The notes beneath the pieces are model-generated. The model did no database searches. It saw only the letters and a list, made by a program, of their open reading frames with translations, and was not told where the DNA came from. The position numbers and the translations under genes are program-made. From Aquabacterium sp. J223 (GTDB lineage Bacteria; Pseudomonadota; Gammaproteobacteria; Burkholderiales; Burkholderiaceae_C): a DNA stretch of 64,000 nt. Positions 16,476 through 24,655 of this stretch are shown piece after piece. The first letter of the stretch is position 1; each line of letters begins with the position of its first letter. The DNA is taken from NCBI RefSeq assembly GCF_024666615.1, contig NZ_CP088297.1:4258501-4322500 (forward strand), written 5' to 3'.

Positions 16476-18432
16476 GCGGCGCCCCGCGCGGGGGGCTACC
16501 CGACCGGTCCGGGGGACCCGGATGCGGTCGGGCTCGGCCGCCGCGATGATCGCTGCCCCTCGTCGCCTTCGGCGACCTGGCCCCCGGGGACGCGGTGGCC
16601 GAGGCGTCGCTGTCGTCGTCCGACGACATCCAGCCCTCGCCGCGGCCGCGCTGGCGGGCCTCTTCGCGTTCCTGCGCCCACAGCGTCTCCAGCTGCGCAC
16701 GGGCCTGCTTGCTCATGGCGATGAGGCGCTGTTCGTCGCGGAAGTGCGGCGCCATCTGCTCCAGCTGGTCGACCGAGTGGCGGCGGAAGCGCAGCGCCTG
16801 CTGGCGCGCCTTCGCCGCCGGCCAGCCGAGGGCCTGCAGCACGCTGCGGCCGCTCATCAGCGCGGCGTCCAGCGTCTCGCGTTCGAGCAGGGTGACGCCC
16901 AGCTCGCGCAGCTGGTAGTAGTGCCTCACGTTGCGCGCTCGCGCCACCAGGGCGAGCTGCGGGAAATGCTCGCGCGCCAGCTTCACCAGCGACACGCTGG
17001 CGTCCATGTCGTCCACCGCCACCACCAGCACCCGGGCGTCGGCCGCGCCGGCGTTGCGCAGCAGGTCGAGCCGCGTCGCGTCGCCGTAGAACACCCGCCA
17101 GCCGAAGCGGCGCACCGCTTCCACCTGTTCGGCGTCGTGCTCCAGCACGGTGGCCTGCAGCCCGTTGGCGTTGAGCAGCCGGCCGACGATCTGGCCGTAG
17201 CGGCCGAAGCCGGCGATGATCACCGGCGACTGGCCGGGCTCGGGCAGGTCGGCGGGCACCGCCAGCGGTGCCGCAGCCTTGCCGGAGCGCGGCCAGCGGT
17301 CGGCGACGACCAGCAGCAGCGGCGTCAGCAGCATCGAGATGGCCACCGCCGCCACGCCCTGCGACGCCAGCGCGCTCGGGATGGCCCCCGCCTGCAGTGC
17401 CGTCTGGAAGACGACGAAGCCGAACTCGCCGCCCTGTGCCAGCAGCAGCACGAAGACATGGCGCTCGCCGGCCGGCAGCTTCATCGCGCGCGCCATCGGC
17501 ACCAGCACCGCCGCCTTGAGCAGCAGCAGGCCCACCACCGCGGCGGCGATCACCCCCGGCTGGCCGAGCACGACGTCGAAGTCGATGCTCATGCCCACCG
17601 CGATGAAGAACAGGCCGAGCAGCAGGCCCTCGAAGGGCTCGAGGTCGGTCTCCAGCTCGCGGCGGTACTCGCTCTCGGCCAGCAGCACGCCGGCGAGGAA
17701 GGCGCCCAGCGCCATCGACAGCCCGATGGCCTGCATCGCCGCGGCGGTGGCCACCACCAGCAGCAACGCGGCGGCGGTGAAGACCTCGGGCGTGCGGCTG
17801 CTCGCGATCCAGCGCAGCGCCGGGCGCAGCAGCAGCCGCCCGCCCAGCACGATGGCGAGCACCACGCCGACGGCGAACAGGCCGTTAAGCCAGCGCGAGC
17901 CGCCGTCGCCGGTGTCGGCCTGCAGCGCCAGCAGCGGCAGCAGCGCCAGGATGGGGATGGCCGCCACGTCCTGCAGCAGCGCCACGCCCAGCACGCCCTG
18001 GCCGGCGCGCGAGCCCATCAGCCGCCGCTCGCCGAGCACGCCCAGCCCGATGGCGGTGGACGACATCGCCAGCCCGGCGCCGACCACCACCGCCCAGGCC
18101 GGCGGCAGGCCGGCCAGCCAGGCCGCGCCGGCGATCAGCACCGCGCAGCCGACCAACTGCATGCTGCCCCAGCCGAAGATCGGGATGCGCATGGCCCACA
18201 GCCGCTGCGGCTGCAGCTCCAGGCCGACGAGGAACAGCATCAGCACGACGCCGAACTCGGCGAAGTGCAGGATCGCCTCGGGCTCCTTGACGAGGCCGAG
18301 GCCGAAGGGCCCGATGACGATGCCGGCCGCGAGGTAGCCGATGATCGAACCCAGCCCGAGCAGGCGCGCCAGCGGCACCGCCAGCACCGCGGCGGCCAGG
18401 TAGACCAGCAGCCCGTGCAGCCAGCCGTCCAT
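16213..18432 (-). CDS. kefC: Glutathione-regulated K+/H+ antiporter, KefB/KefC type
   Basis: A monovalent-cation:proton antiporter-2 family protein. The first 380 residues form the sodium/proton-exchanger membrane domain (IIGYLAAGIVIGPFGLGL, then GAFLAGVLLAESEYRRELETDLEPFEGLLLG). A RCK/TrkA-N domain follows from about residue 405 with the Rossmann loop IIAGFGRYGQIVGRLL. Its start overlaps the stop of the ancillary oxidoreductase gene by one base, as in kefFC operons. The frame stays open to 16213, giving 739 residues against about 600-620 in Escherichia coli, and the last 75 or so residues are low-complexity and overlap the convergent gene by 263 bases. The natural end probably lies near 16600 and a frameshift or lost stop may be involved. 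Confidence 0.88.
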   Translation of the reverse strand: MDGWLHGLLVYLAAAVLAVPLARLLGLGSIIGYLAAGIVIGPFGLGLVKEPEAILHFAEFGVVLMLFLVGLELQPQRLWAMRIPIFGWGSMQLVGCAVLIAGAAWLAGLPPAWAVVVGAGLAMSSTAIGLGVLGERRLMGSRAGQGVLGVALLQDVAAIPILALLPLLALQADTGDGGSRWLNGLFAVGVVLAIVLGGRLLLRPALRWIASSRTPEVFTAAALLLVVATAAAMQAIGLSMALGAFLAGVLLAESEYRRELETDLEPFEGLLLGLFFIAVGMSIDFDVVLGQPGVIAAAVVGLLLLKAAVLVPMARAMKLPAGERHVFVLLLAQGGEFGFVVFQTALQAGAIPSALASQGVAAVAISMLLTPLLLVVADRWPRSGKAAAPLAVPADLPEPGQSPVIIAGFGRYGQIVGRLLNANGLQATVLEHDAEQVEAVRRFGWRVFYGDATRLDLLRNAGAADARVLVVAVDDMDASVSLVKLAREHFPQLALVARARNVRHYYQLRELGVTLLERETLDAALMSGRSVLQALGWPAAKARQQALRFRRHSVDQLEQMAPHFRDEQRLIAMSKQARAQLETLWAQEREEARQRGRGEGWMSSDDDSDASATASPGARSPKATRGSDHRGGRARPHPGPPDRSGSPPRGAPPTAGGPQHTRCGRRTRAAAPPPAAAGSGGRPACRRSGPRGCAAPGSRGRRPRGPPNGSPSRRTSRTSGRHGPAARGSAPPAAAAWRN
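16557..16590 (+). repeat. Hairpin-forming intergenic repeat, copy 1
   Basis: CCCCTCGTCGCCTTCGGCGACCTGGCCCCCGGGGA contains a GTCGCC-TTCG-like-GGCGAC stem and recurs almost exactly at 46906-46940 as CCCCTGGTCGCC and so on. Here it lies inside the long tail of the antiporter frame and just beyond the convergent membrane-protein gene, as expected of a REP-like transcript-end element. It supports the view that the antiporter tail is not genuine coding sequence. Confidence 0.6.
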
Positions 18433-19001
18433 CAGGCGGCGCCCGTGACGGTATCGGCGGCCATCGCCTGGCGGTGGCGCTGCAGCGTGGCGACGAACTG
18501 CGCGGCCCTGACGTCCAGCGCCTCGTCGCTCAGCCGGTGGGCGTCGTGCAGCAGCAGCGGCCGCAGGAACTGCATGCCGCACAGCGCCGCCGTCTGCCGG
18601 TAGGGCGGCAGGAAGGCGTCGAAGGCGTGGCCGTGGTGGCCTTCGGGCGTGTAGGCGCCCTCGCTGGCGCCGGTGGTGGCGACCAGCCACAGGGCCTTGC
18701 CCTGCAGGGCCCGGCCGCCCGGGCCGTGGGCCCAGCCGGCCTGCAGCACCTCGTCGACCCAAAGCTTCATCAGCGCCGGCATCGAGTACCACTGGATGGG
18801 GTGCAGCCAGACCACCAGCCGGGCGGGCGCCAGCAGCGCCTGCTCGGTGGCCACGTCGATGAAGAAATCGGGCCAGGCCTCGTACAGGTCGCGCACCAGC
18901 ACCCCGGGCACCGCCGCCTCGCGCAGGGCGCGGCGCAGCCGCCGGCCGGCGCGCGACTGGTGGATGGCGGGGTGGGCGGCGAGGACCAGGACGTCGTGCA
19001 T
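18432..19001 (-). CDS. kefF: KefF-like NAD(P)H oxidoreductase, ancillary to the K+ efflux antiporter
   Basis: A 189-residue flavodoxin-like NAD(P)H:quinone oxidoreductase of the KefF/MdaB group. VLVLAAHPAIHQSRAG at the N-terminus is the flavin phosphate loop; WLHPIQWYSMPALMKLWVDEVL and GPGGRALQGKALWLVATTG are characteristic. In Escherichia coli KefF binds the cytoplasmic face of KefC and is needed for full activity. Here the stop and the next start share one base (TGATG), so production with the antiporter is coupled. It is divergent from the ParA-like gene, with 42 bases between the start codons, so both promoters must overlap strongly. Confidence 0.9.
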   Translation of the reverse strand: MHDVLVLAAHPAIHQSRAGRRLRRALREAAVPGVLVRDLYEAWPDFFIDVATEQALLAPARLVVWLHPIQWYSMPALMKLWVDEVLQAGWAHGPGGRALQGKALWLVATTGASEGAYTPEGHHGHAFDAFLPPYRQTAALCGMQFLRPLLLHDAHRLSDEALDVRAAQFVATLQRHRQAMAADTVTGAA

Positions 19002-19043
19002 CGCGTCGTTACCATAACCCGGTTCGCCCCGGAGCCTCGCGCC

Positions 19044-19676
19044 ATGCCCGTCACCGTGATCGCCAACCCCAAGGGCGGGGTCGGCAAGAGCACCCTGGCC
19101 ACCAACCTCGCCGGCGCCTTCGCGCACGCCGGGCATGCGGTGATGCTGGGCGACATCGACCGCCAGCAGTCCTCGCGCCAGTGGCTGGCGCTGCGGCCGG
19201 AAGGCCTGCCCGCCATCCGCGGCTGGGAGCTCGTGCAGCGCGAGGTGGTCAAGCCGCCGAAGGGCACCACCCACGTCGTGCTGGACACGCCCGCGGGCCT
19301 GCACGGCAAGCGGCTGGAGGCGGCGCTGAAGATCGCCGACACGGTGCTGCTGCCGCTGCAGCCCAGCCTGTTCGACATGCAGGCCACGCACGCCTTCGTC
19401 GCCGAGCTGAAGGCGCTGAAGCCGCCGCGGCGCGAGCGCCTGCGCCTGGGCGTGGTGGGCATGCGGGTGCGCGAGCACACGCTGGCGCGCGAGCAGCTCG
19501 ACCGCTTCCTCGACACGCTCGGGCTGCCGGTGGTCACCCACCTGCGCGACACGCAGAACTACGTGCAGCTGGCCGCCCGCGGCCTGACCCTGTGGGACGT
19601 GGCGCCGCACCGCGTGGAACGCGACCTGCTGCAATGGCAGCCCCTGATCGACTGGCTGGAAGCCCCGTCCCGATGA
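19044..19676 (+). CDS. ParA/MinD-like P-loop ATPase (orphan)
   Basis: A 210-residue deviant-Walker ATPase. The N-terminal KGGVGKSTLATNLAGAFA is the ParA/MinD Walker A motif, GDIDRQQSSRQW carries the Walker A' aspartate, and THVVLDTPAGL is Walker B. No ParB partner or centromere-like repeat is near, so this is one of the small orphan ParA-like proteins common in this order, which position various cell structures. Its stop overlaps the next start (ATGA). Targets cannot be inferred. Confidence 0.88.
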   Translation: MPVTVIANPKGGVGKSTLATNLAGAFAHAGHAVMLGDIDRQQSSRQWLALRPEGLPAIRGWELVQREVVKPPKGTTHVVLDTPAGLHGKRLEAALKIADTVLLPLQPSLFDMQATHAFVAELKALKPPRRERLRLGVVGMRVREHTLAREQLDRFLDTLGLPVVTHLRDTQNYVQLAARGLTLWDVAPHRVERDLLQWQPLIDWLEAPSR

Positions 19677-20125
19677 ACCGCTTCGATTCCCTGGACGACC
19701 TGCAGGCCCGCGTCGGCCAGCCCATCGGCAGCAGCGACTGGTTCACCGTCGACCAGGCGCGCATCGACGCCTTCGCGGAGTGCACCGAGGACCGGCAGTG
19801 GATCCACGTCGACCCCGAGCGCGCCAGGGCCAGCCCCTTCGGGACCACCATCGCGCACGGTTTCCTCACGCTGTCGCTGCTGTCGGCCATGGTGGCGCAG
19901 GCCTACCAGGTCGCCGGCACCCGCATGGGCGTGAACTACGGCTTCAACCGCGTGCGCTTCACCGCGCCGGTGCCGGTGGGCAGCCGGGTGCGGGCGCACT
20001 TCAGGCTGCTGGCGGTGGAGCCCATCGCCGGCGGGCAGCAGGTGACCACCGAGGTGACGATCGAGCGCGAAGGTGCCGACAAGCCGGTGTGCGTGGCGGA
20101 GTGGATTGGCCGGCGCTACGCCTGA
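19673..20125 (+). CDS. MaoC-like (R)-hydratase family protein
   Basis: A 150-residue hotdog-fold enzyme of the MaoC-like dehydratase family, which hydrates or dehydrates enoyl-CoA thioesters. The hydratase-2 motif is present as FAECTEDRQWIHVDPERA followed by PFGTTIAHGFLTLSLL, with the catalytic Asp and His. The length suits the short single-hotdog type. It overlaps the ParA-like gene by four bases; a functional link is not obvious. Confidence 0.9.
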   Translation: MNRFDSLDDLQARVGQPIGSSDWFTVDQARIDAFAECTEDRQWIHVDPERARASPFGTTIAHGFLTLSLLSAMVAQAYQVAGTRMGVNYGFNRVRFTAPVPVGSRVRAHFRLLAVEPIAGGQQVTTEVTIEREGADKPVCVAEWIGRRYA

Positions 20126-20179
20126 CCGTGGCGGGCACCGGGCTTGCCGAAAACGGCGTGCCACTCCCTCCGCCCACCC

Positions 20180-20527
20180 ATGCCCGAACAACGCACGACG
20201 CCGCACGCCAACCAGGAAGCCGCCGACGCCGGCCGCCACCGCCCCGACCCCGAAGCGCGCGGTGGCCTCGCCGGCTCGCAAGGGCTGGCCGGCGCCGAAG
20301 GGCATGTGCAAGCCGCCGGCGCGCCGCGCATCGACCCCGAGGACGAGGGCAGCGTGACGACCTGGGCGAAGAAACTCGACGCGACGCCGGAGCAGATCCG
20401 CGAGGCGGTGGGCCGGGTCGGGCCGCGCGCCGACGAGGTGGAACTCGACCTCAAGGGCAGCCGCAGCACCACCAACAGCGAACGCACCGGCAGCACCGCC
20501 ACCGGCGGCGGGAAGGGCAACGCCTGA
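20180..20527 (+). CDS. DUF3606-type small protein
   Basis: A 115-residue, strongly polar protein. Its middle (VTTWAKKLDATPEQIREAVGRVG) matches the DUF3606 pattern, a short helical domain of unknown function often in small stress-related proteins. The flanks are low-complexity, with a Gly/Ser/Thr-rich C-terminus (TGSTATGGGKGNA). It has no signal peptide and no membrane segment. The ATG at 20180 is chosen over 20144 because the extra twelve residues are not typical. It lies alone between the hydratase gene and a secreted protein. Confidence 0.75.
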   Translation: MPEQRTTPHANQEAADAGRHRPDPEARGGLAGSQGLAGAEGHVQAAGAPRIDPEDEGSVTTWAKKLDATPEQIREAVGRVGPRADEVELDLKGSRSTTNSERTGSTATGGGKGNA

Positions 20528-20656
20528 CCTGCCAAGGATGCACGCCGCGCGCCCCCTCCAGCCGGGGGGCGACCGCGGGTGAAGGCCATTGACCCGCCCC
20601 GTGCCGCTTCCCACACTGGGGCCATGTCGTTCCGACGCGCCCCCCGCAGTACCCCC

Positions 20657-21082
20657 ATGCGCCTGACCCTGTTGTTCACCCTCGGCCTGTTGACGGCCGC
20701 CGCGGCCAGCGCCGCCCAGAACCTCGAGCTCTGCCGCCGCGACATGGCCGCCGGCCGTTGCGGTCTCCAGATGAGCGGCGCCCCCGCGGCTGCCGGCACC
20801 ACCGCCAAGGCGCCGAAGAAGCACGAGAAGATCTTCATCGCCGGCTATGGGCCGGTGCCGCTGAGCGCCTACAGCGCGCTGCGCGACGTGGGTGACGGGC
20901 GCGAGCTGTGCGCCGCCGCCAGGCCGGTGTGCGCGCAGAACCCGTCCGGCCCGTCCTGCCTGGCCGCCCGCCAGAAGTGCCCGAAGGTGGCGCCCGACAT
21001 GTGCGACGTCGCCGAGCAGGCCGTGCGCACCGACCCCGAGGGCGACACCGCCCGCGTCGCGCGGGCGCTCTGGCCGGGTTGA
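20657..21082 (+). CDS. Secreted cysteine-rich hypothetical protein
   Basis: A 141-residue protein with a clear signal peptide (MRLTLLFTLGLLTAAAASAA) and seven cysteines in the mature part, pointing to disulfides in the periplasm. The centre (KKHEKIFIAGYGPVPLSAYSAL) has no motif I recognise. The frame is also open from an ATG at 20624 and from 20579; the signal peptide favours 20657. Its last codons (VARALWPG) and stop are themselves part of the tandem duplication that follows. Confidence 0.6.
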   Translation: MRLTLLFTLGLLTAAAASAAQNLELCRRDMAAGRCGLQMSGAPAAAGTTAKAPKKHEKIFIAGYGPVPLSAYSALRDVGDGRELCAAARPVCAQNPSGPSCLAARQKCPKVAPDMCDVAEQAVRTDPEGDTARVARALWPG

Positions 21083-21085
21083 ATG

Positions 21086-21166
21086 GAGCCCCTCGCCCGG
21101 CGGGTACTCCGGGCGATCCCCCGAGGGGATGCGGGCCGGCTTGGGAGCGGCCCGGCGCTCGGCCCG
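21086..21166 (+). repeat. Dispersed intergenic repeat, copy A
   Basis: First of two tandem copies. It shares with copy B the sequence from CCCTCGCCCGGCGGG through CCCCGAGGGGATGCGGGCC to GGCTTGGGAGCGGCCCGGCG. The similarity extends upstream into the 3' end of the secreted-protein gene (GCTCTGGCCGGGTTNAATGGAG), so the duplication unit is about 138 bases. A 12-base direct repeat CGCACGCCTGAC occurs twice just after it (about 21165-21188). It has strong hairpin potential. Confidence 0.88.
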
Positions 21167-21223
21167 CACGCCTGACCGCACGCCTGACTGCCCGTGTCGC
21201 GTGCGCTCTGGCCGGGTTCAATG

Positions 21224-21304
21224 GAGTCCCTCGCCCGGCGGGTGCGCCGGGCGTTCCCCGAGGGGATGCGGGCCGGCTTGGGAGCGGCCCGGCGCTCGGC
21301 CCGG
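21224..21304 (+). repeat. Dispersed intergenic repeat, copy B
   Basis: Second tandem copy, differing from copy A mainly near GGGTGCGCCGGGCGTTCCCC. It ends exactly at the stop codon (21305-21307) of the convergent TPR-methyltransferase gene. Placement at transcript ends fits REP-like elements. A third copy in reverse orientation is at 14840-14922. Confidence 0.88.
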
Positions 21305-22654
21305 CTAGGCCGGCCGCTGCAGCCAGCCGAAGAGCCCCGGAATCGCCCGCCGCTGGTCCTCCCGAAGCGGCGCCCGTTGCCAGCGCAGCACCGACAGGCC
21401 GTGCGCCTGCGCCAGGCCCTCCAGGTACGCCTGCGAATGCGCATAACGCAGGCTGGGCCGCAGGGCCAGCGGCGGCTCGCCGGGCTGTGCCTCCTCCACC
21501 GAGAAGGCGAACAGCCCGCCCGGCGCCAGCACCGCGGCGGCGGCCTCGAACACCGCCTCCAGCGCGCCGACGTAGACGAAGACGTCCGCCGCCAGCAGCC
21601 ACTGCTGCGGTGAGCCGACGCCGCGCAGGTGCGCCACCAGCTCGCCCTTGGCCAGCGCGTCGTAGGCACCGCTGGCACGCGCCTTGTCGAGCATGGCGGC
21701 CGACAGGTCCACCCCGGCGAGCCGGCGCACGTGCGGCCGCAGCAGCGGCCCGCACAGCCCGGTGCCGCAGCCCAGGTCCAGCGCGGCCTCGGCGCCACCG
21801 GGCTGCAGCGCCAGCAGCCCGTCGACCAGAATGCGCGGGCCGCCGTAGCGCAGCACTTCCACCAGGTGGTGGTCGAAGTCGCCGGCGTAGCCGTCGAAGA
21901 GCTGCTCCACGTAGGCCACCGGCGCCTGCCGCGGCACGTCCTCGCCGGTCAGGCCGGCCAGGAAGTAGCCGTTGATGCCCGGATCGCCGCCGAGGGCCAG
22001 CGCCCGGCGGAACGCGTCGACCGCCTCGTCGGTGCGGCCCATGTCCTTGAGCAGGCCGCCGCGCAGCGTCCACGCCTGGGAGAGCTGCGGGTCGGCGGCC
22101 ACCGCGCGGTCGTAGCAGGGCAGCGCCTCGTCGTGGCGGTTCAACGCCTGCAGCGCCTGGCCGCGGCGCATCCAGGCCTCCGCCAGGTCGGGCTCGCGCG
22201 CCAGCAGGGCCTCCAGTGCCGGCAGCGCCTGGTCGTGCCGCTGCAGCGCCATCAGGTTCATCGCCCGCTCGTAGCCGGCGGCGGCGTGCGACGGCTCGAT
22301 GCCCAGCGCGCGGTCGGCGCTGTCCACGGCCTCCCCGTGCCGGCCGAGCCGGCCCAGCGCCCGCGCGCGGTGGGCCCAGGCGTCGGCGTCGTGCGGCGAG
22401 GCGGCCAGCGCCTCGTCCAGCGGCGCCAGGGCCGCCTGCGGCTCCCCCAGCCGAAGCCGCGTCGCCGCCAAGTTGACCAGCGTGGACGGCCGGCCCGGCA
22501 GCCGCTGCAGCGAGGCCTGGAACGCGGCGTGCGCCTCGTCCAGGCGGCCGGCCTCGAAATGGCCGACCCCGTCCAGGAAGTGCCGGCGGGCGGCGCTGAA
22601 GTCGTCTTCGTCGGCGTGGGACACGGGCGGGTCGGGGTTGCGTGGATGGCCCAT
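21305..22654 (-). CDS. TPR-repeat protein with C-terminal SAM-dependent methyltransferase domain
   Basis: A 449-residue fusion. From about residue 20 to 235 it is built of tetratricopeptide repeats (for example SAARRHFLDGVGHFEAGRLDEAHAAF and LAEAWMRRGQALQALNRHDEALPCYDRA). From about residue 265 to 449 it is a class I methyltransferase with motif I DLGCGTGLCGPLL and ACNR-style post-motif GVDLSAAMLDKA. This arrangement is known as an uncharacterised methyltransferase group; the target is unknown. It has no signal peptide and is probably cytoplasmic. The ATG at 22654 is the one just before the first repeat. Confidence 0.9.
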   Translation of the reverse strand: MGHPRNPDPPVSHADEDDFSAARRHFLDGVGHFEAGRLDEAHAAFQASLQRLPGRPSTLVNLAATRLRLGEPQAALAPLDEALAASPHDADAWAHRARALGRLGRHGEAVDSADRALGIEPSHAAAGYERAMNLMALQRHDQALPALEALLAREPDLAEAWMRRGQALQALNRHDEALPCYDRAVAADPQLSQAWTLRGGLLKDMGRTDEAVDAFRRALALGGDPGINGYFLAGLTGEDVPRQAPVAYVEQLFDGYAGDFDHHLVEVLRYGGPRILVDGLLALQPGGAEAALDLGCGTGLCGPLLRPHVRRLAGVDLSAAMLDKARASGAYDALAKGELVAHLRGVGSPQQWLLAADVFVYVGALEAVFEAAAAVLAPGGLFAFSVEEAQPGEPPLALRPSLRYAHSQAYLEGLAQAHGLSVLRWQRAPLREDQRRAIPGLFGWLQRPA

Positions 22655-22698
22655 GTTGGCACTCCTTGCCGCAAGAACGCTCCGTCGCGTTGCGACGC

Positions 22699-23274
22699 TC
22701 AGTCGGCGGCGGTCCTCGGCTTGCGCCGGCGCGGGGCGGGCGTGCCGTCGGCGGAGCGGTGCTCCTGCTCCCGCAGCGGCGCCCGGCTCTGCTCGTTGTT
22801 CAGCCGCACGAACTTGGCCAGCAGGCCCATCAGCAGGTCCTGCTCGTGGCCGTCCAGCGGGCTGAGCAGGCGCTCGCGCATGGTGTGCACCCGGTCGACC
22901 AGGCGGCGGATCAGCGCCTCGCCGTCGGGGGTCAGCGTGAGGGCGAGCTGGCGACGGTCGACGGTGCTCACCGCGCGGTCGAGCAGCCCCTTGCCCTGCA
23001 GCCGGGCGGCGGTGAGCGCGGTGGTGGAGGTGTCCAGCGCGATGCAGCGCGCCAGGCTGACCTGGTCGATGCCCGGGCTCTCGTGGACCATGCGCAGGAT
23101 GGCGTACTGGATGGGCGTGATGTCCGGCCCCACCAGCTCGGCGAACAGCCCGACCGCGATCTGGTGCGCCCGGCGGATGAGGTGCCCCGGCTGGTCGTAC
23201 AGGTCCTCGTGGACCGTCTTGCTGCGGGACGACGGCTTTCGTCGCGGCGTGGCCGGCGGGGAGGGGGCGTTCAT
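22699..23274 (-). CDS. MarR-family transcriptional regulator
   Basis: A 191-residue winged-helix regulator with PGHLIRRAHQIAVGLFAELVGPDITPIQYAILRM followed by IDQVSLARCIALDTSTTALTAARLQGKGLLDR, the recognition-helix region, and the wing DRRQLALTLTPDGEALI. The basic tail (PAPRRRKPRTAAD) and N-terminus are typical extensions. I place the start at the ATG at 23274; the frame is open to 23409 but would run into the divergent promoter. It faces a binding-protein gene across a promoter with a perfect inverted repeat, which is probably its operator. MarR-type regulators in this setting often sense an aromatic acid. Confidence 0.92.
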   Translation of the reverse strand: MNAPSPPATPRRKPSSRSKTVHEDLYDQPGHLIRRAHQIAVGLFAELVGPDITPIQYAILRMVHESPGIDQVSLARCIALDTSTTALTAARLQGKGLLDRAVSTVDRRQLALTLTPDGEALIRRLVDRVHTMRERLLSPLDGHEQDLLMGLLAKFVRLNNEQSRAPLREQEHRSADGTPAPRRRKPRTAAD

Positions 23275-23380
23275 GCGGACGGTGGCGGGGCGCTGTGCGG
23301 CCGGGATTGTCACGGCGCCCGGGGCGGCCCGGACGCCGCCGGTCGCGCGGGACACCGGGTTTGCACCGGGATGGGTGGCG

Positions 23381-23409
23381 TTGCGGTGGACCGGCGAGCG
23401 GCCTACCAT
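23381..23409 (+). promoter_or_regulatory. Sigma-70-type promoter for the binding-protein gene
   Basis: TTGCGG (23381-23386) and TACCAT (23404-23409) are separated by 17 bases, close to the consensus -35 and -10. They lead straight into the inverted repeat at 23414-23435, so a bound repressor would cover the start of transcription. Confidence 0.65.
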
Positions 23410-23413
23410 TGTG

Positions 23414-23435
23414 ATTCTTCAGCAAACTGAAGAAT
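23414..23435. promoter_or_regulatory. Perfect inverted repeat, probable MarR operator
   Basis: ATTCTTCAG-CAAA-CTGAAGAAT has nine-base arms without mismatch and a four-base spacer, the size and style of MarR-family operators. It is in the gap between the divergent MarR gene and the binding-protein gene, overlapping the predicted transcription start of the latter. It stands out as A/T-rich in very G+C-rich DNA. Confidence 0.8.
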
Positions 23436-23460
23436 TTCCAGCCACTCCCACGAGCCGCCC

Positions 23461-24630
23461 ATGCCGAGCAAGCGCCACGTCCTCACCCTTGTCACCGCCC
23501 TCGCCCTGCCGCTGCTCGCGCCTGCGGCCCTGGCCCAGGGCGAGCCGGTCAAGATCGGCCTCATCCTGCCGATGACCGGCCCGTTCGCCTCCACCGGGCG
23601 GCAGATCGAGGCCGCGGTCAAGCTGTACATGGCGCAGAACGGCACCACCGTCGCCGGCCGCAAGGTCGAGGTGATCCTGAAGGACGATGCGGGCACCCCC
23701 GACCAGACGCGCCGCCTGGCGCAGGAGCTGGTGGTCAACGACAAGGTGGCGGTGCTGGCCGGCTTCGGCATCACGCCGGCCGCCCTGGCGGTGGGGCCGG
23801 TGGCCACGCAGGCCAAGGTGCCGGCGGTGATCATGGCGGCGGCCACCTCCGGCATCGTCGCCGGCTCGCCCTACTTCGTGCGCACCAGCTACACGCTGCC
23901 GCAGACCTCGGTGACCATGGCCGAGTGGGCGAACAAGAACAACATGAAGAAGCTGGTGACCATGGTCTCCGACTACGGCCCCGGCATCGACGCCGAGAAG
24001 AGCTTCAAGGAGCGCGTGCTGCTCAACGGCGGGCAGGTGATCGGCGAGATCCGCATCCCGATGCGCAACCCCGACTTCGCCCCCTTCCTGCAGCGGGTGC
24101 GCGACCTGCAGCCGGACGCGGTGTTCGTCTTCATCCCCTCCGGCCCCGCGGCCAGCCTGATGAAGCAGTTCTCGGAGCGCGGGCTGGACAAGGCCAACAT
24201 CAAGCTCATCGGCGACGGCGGCGTGACCGACGACGACACGCTGGGCGAGATGGGCGACGCGGCCCTCGGCACCGTCACCTCCTTCCACTACTCCGCCGCC
24301 CACGACAGCCCGTTGAACAAGAAGTTCGTCGAGGCCTTCCAGGCCCAGGCCAAGTTCCGGCCCAACTTCATGGCGGTGGGCGGCTACGACGGCATGCGCG
24401 TCATCTACAAGGCGCTGGAGTCGACCAAGGGCAAGACCGACGGCGACGCGCTGATCGCCGCCATGAAGGGCCAGACCTTCGAGAGCCCCCGCGGCCCGAT
24501 CACGGTCGACGCGCAGACGCGCGACATCGTGCAGAACGTCTACATCCGCCGCGTCGAACGCAAGGGCGGCCAGCTGTGGAACACCGAGATCGAGACCTTT
24601 CCCAACGTCAAGGACCCACGGGCCAAGTGA
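23461..24630 (+). CDS. Branched-chain amino acid/aromatic-acid type ABC substrate-binding protein
   Basis: A 389-residue periplasmic-binding protein of the LivJ/LivK class (type 1 fold). The signal peptide ends near ALAQG and the mature protein begins EPVKIGLILPMTGPFASTGRQIEAAVKLYM. GTPDQTRRLAQELVVNDKVAVLAGF is the expected ligand-lobe motif, and the C-terminal YIRRVERKGGQLWNTEIETF is typical. No LivHMFG transporter genes adjoin it. Such proteins in Burkholderiales often bind benzoate-like compounds. Together with the MarR regulator and the Rieske oxygenase downstream, an aromatic ether substrate is a reasonable inference. Confidence 0.9.
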   Translation: MPSKRHVLTLVTALALPLLAPAALAQGEPVKIGLILPMTGPFASTGRQIEAAVKLYMAQNGTTVAGRKVEVILKDDAGTPDQTRRLAQELVVNDKVAVLAGFGITPAALAVGPVATQAKVPAVIMAAATSGIVAGSPYFVRTSYTLPQTSVTMAEWANKNNMKKLVTMVSDYGPGIDAEKSFKERVLLNGGQVIGEIRIPMRNPDFAPFLQRVRDLQPDAVFVFIPSGPAASLMKQFSERGLDKANIKLIGDGGVTDDDTLGEMGDAALGTVTSFHYSAAHDSPLNKKFVEAFQAQAKFRPNFMAVGGYDGMRVIYKALESTKGKTDGDALIAAMKGQTFESPRGPITVDAQTRDIVQNVYIRRVERKGGQLWNTEIETFPNVKDPRAK

Positions 24631-24655
24631 GCCGTGTGAGCCAGGAGCCGTCACC

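Noticed and set aside
19044..19676. Plasmid or chromosome origin suggested by the ParA-like protein
   Set aside because: No ParB, RepA, DnaA boxes or iterons are nearby; small orphan ParA-like proteins are common in this group.
21055..21304. CRISPR-like array
   Set aside because: Only two tandem copies of about 138 bases, with no short regular spacers and no cas genes.
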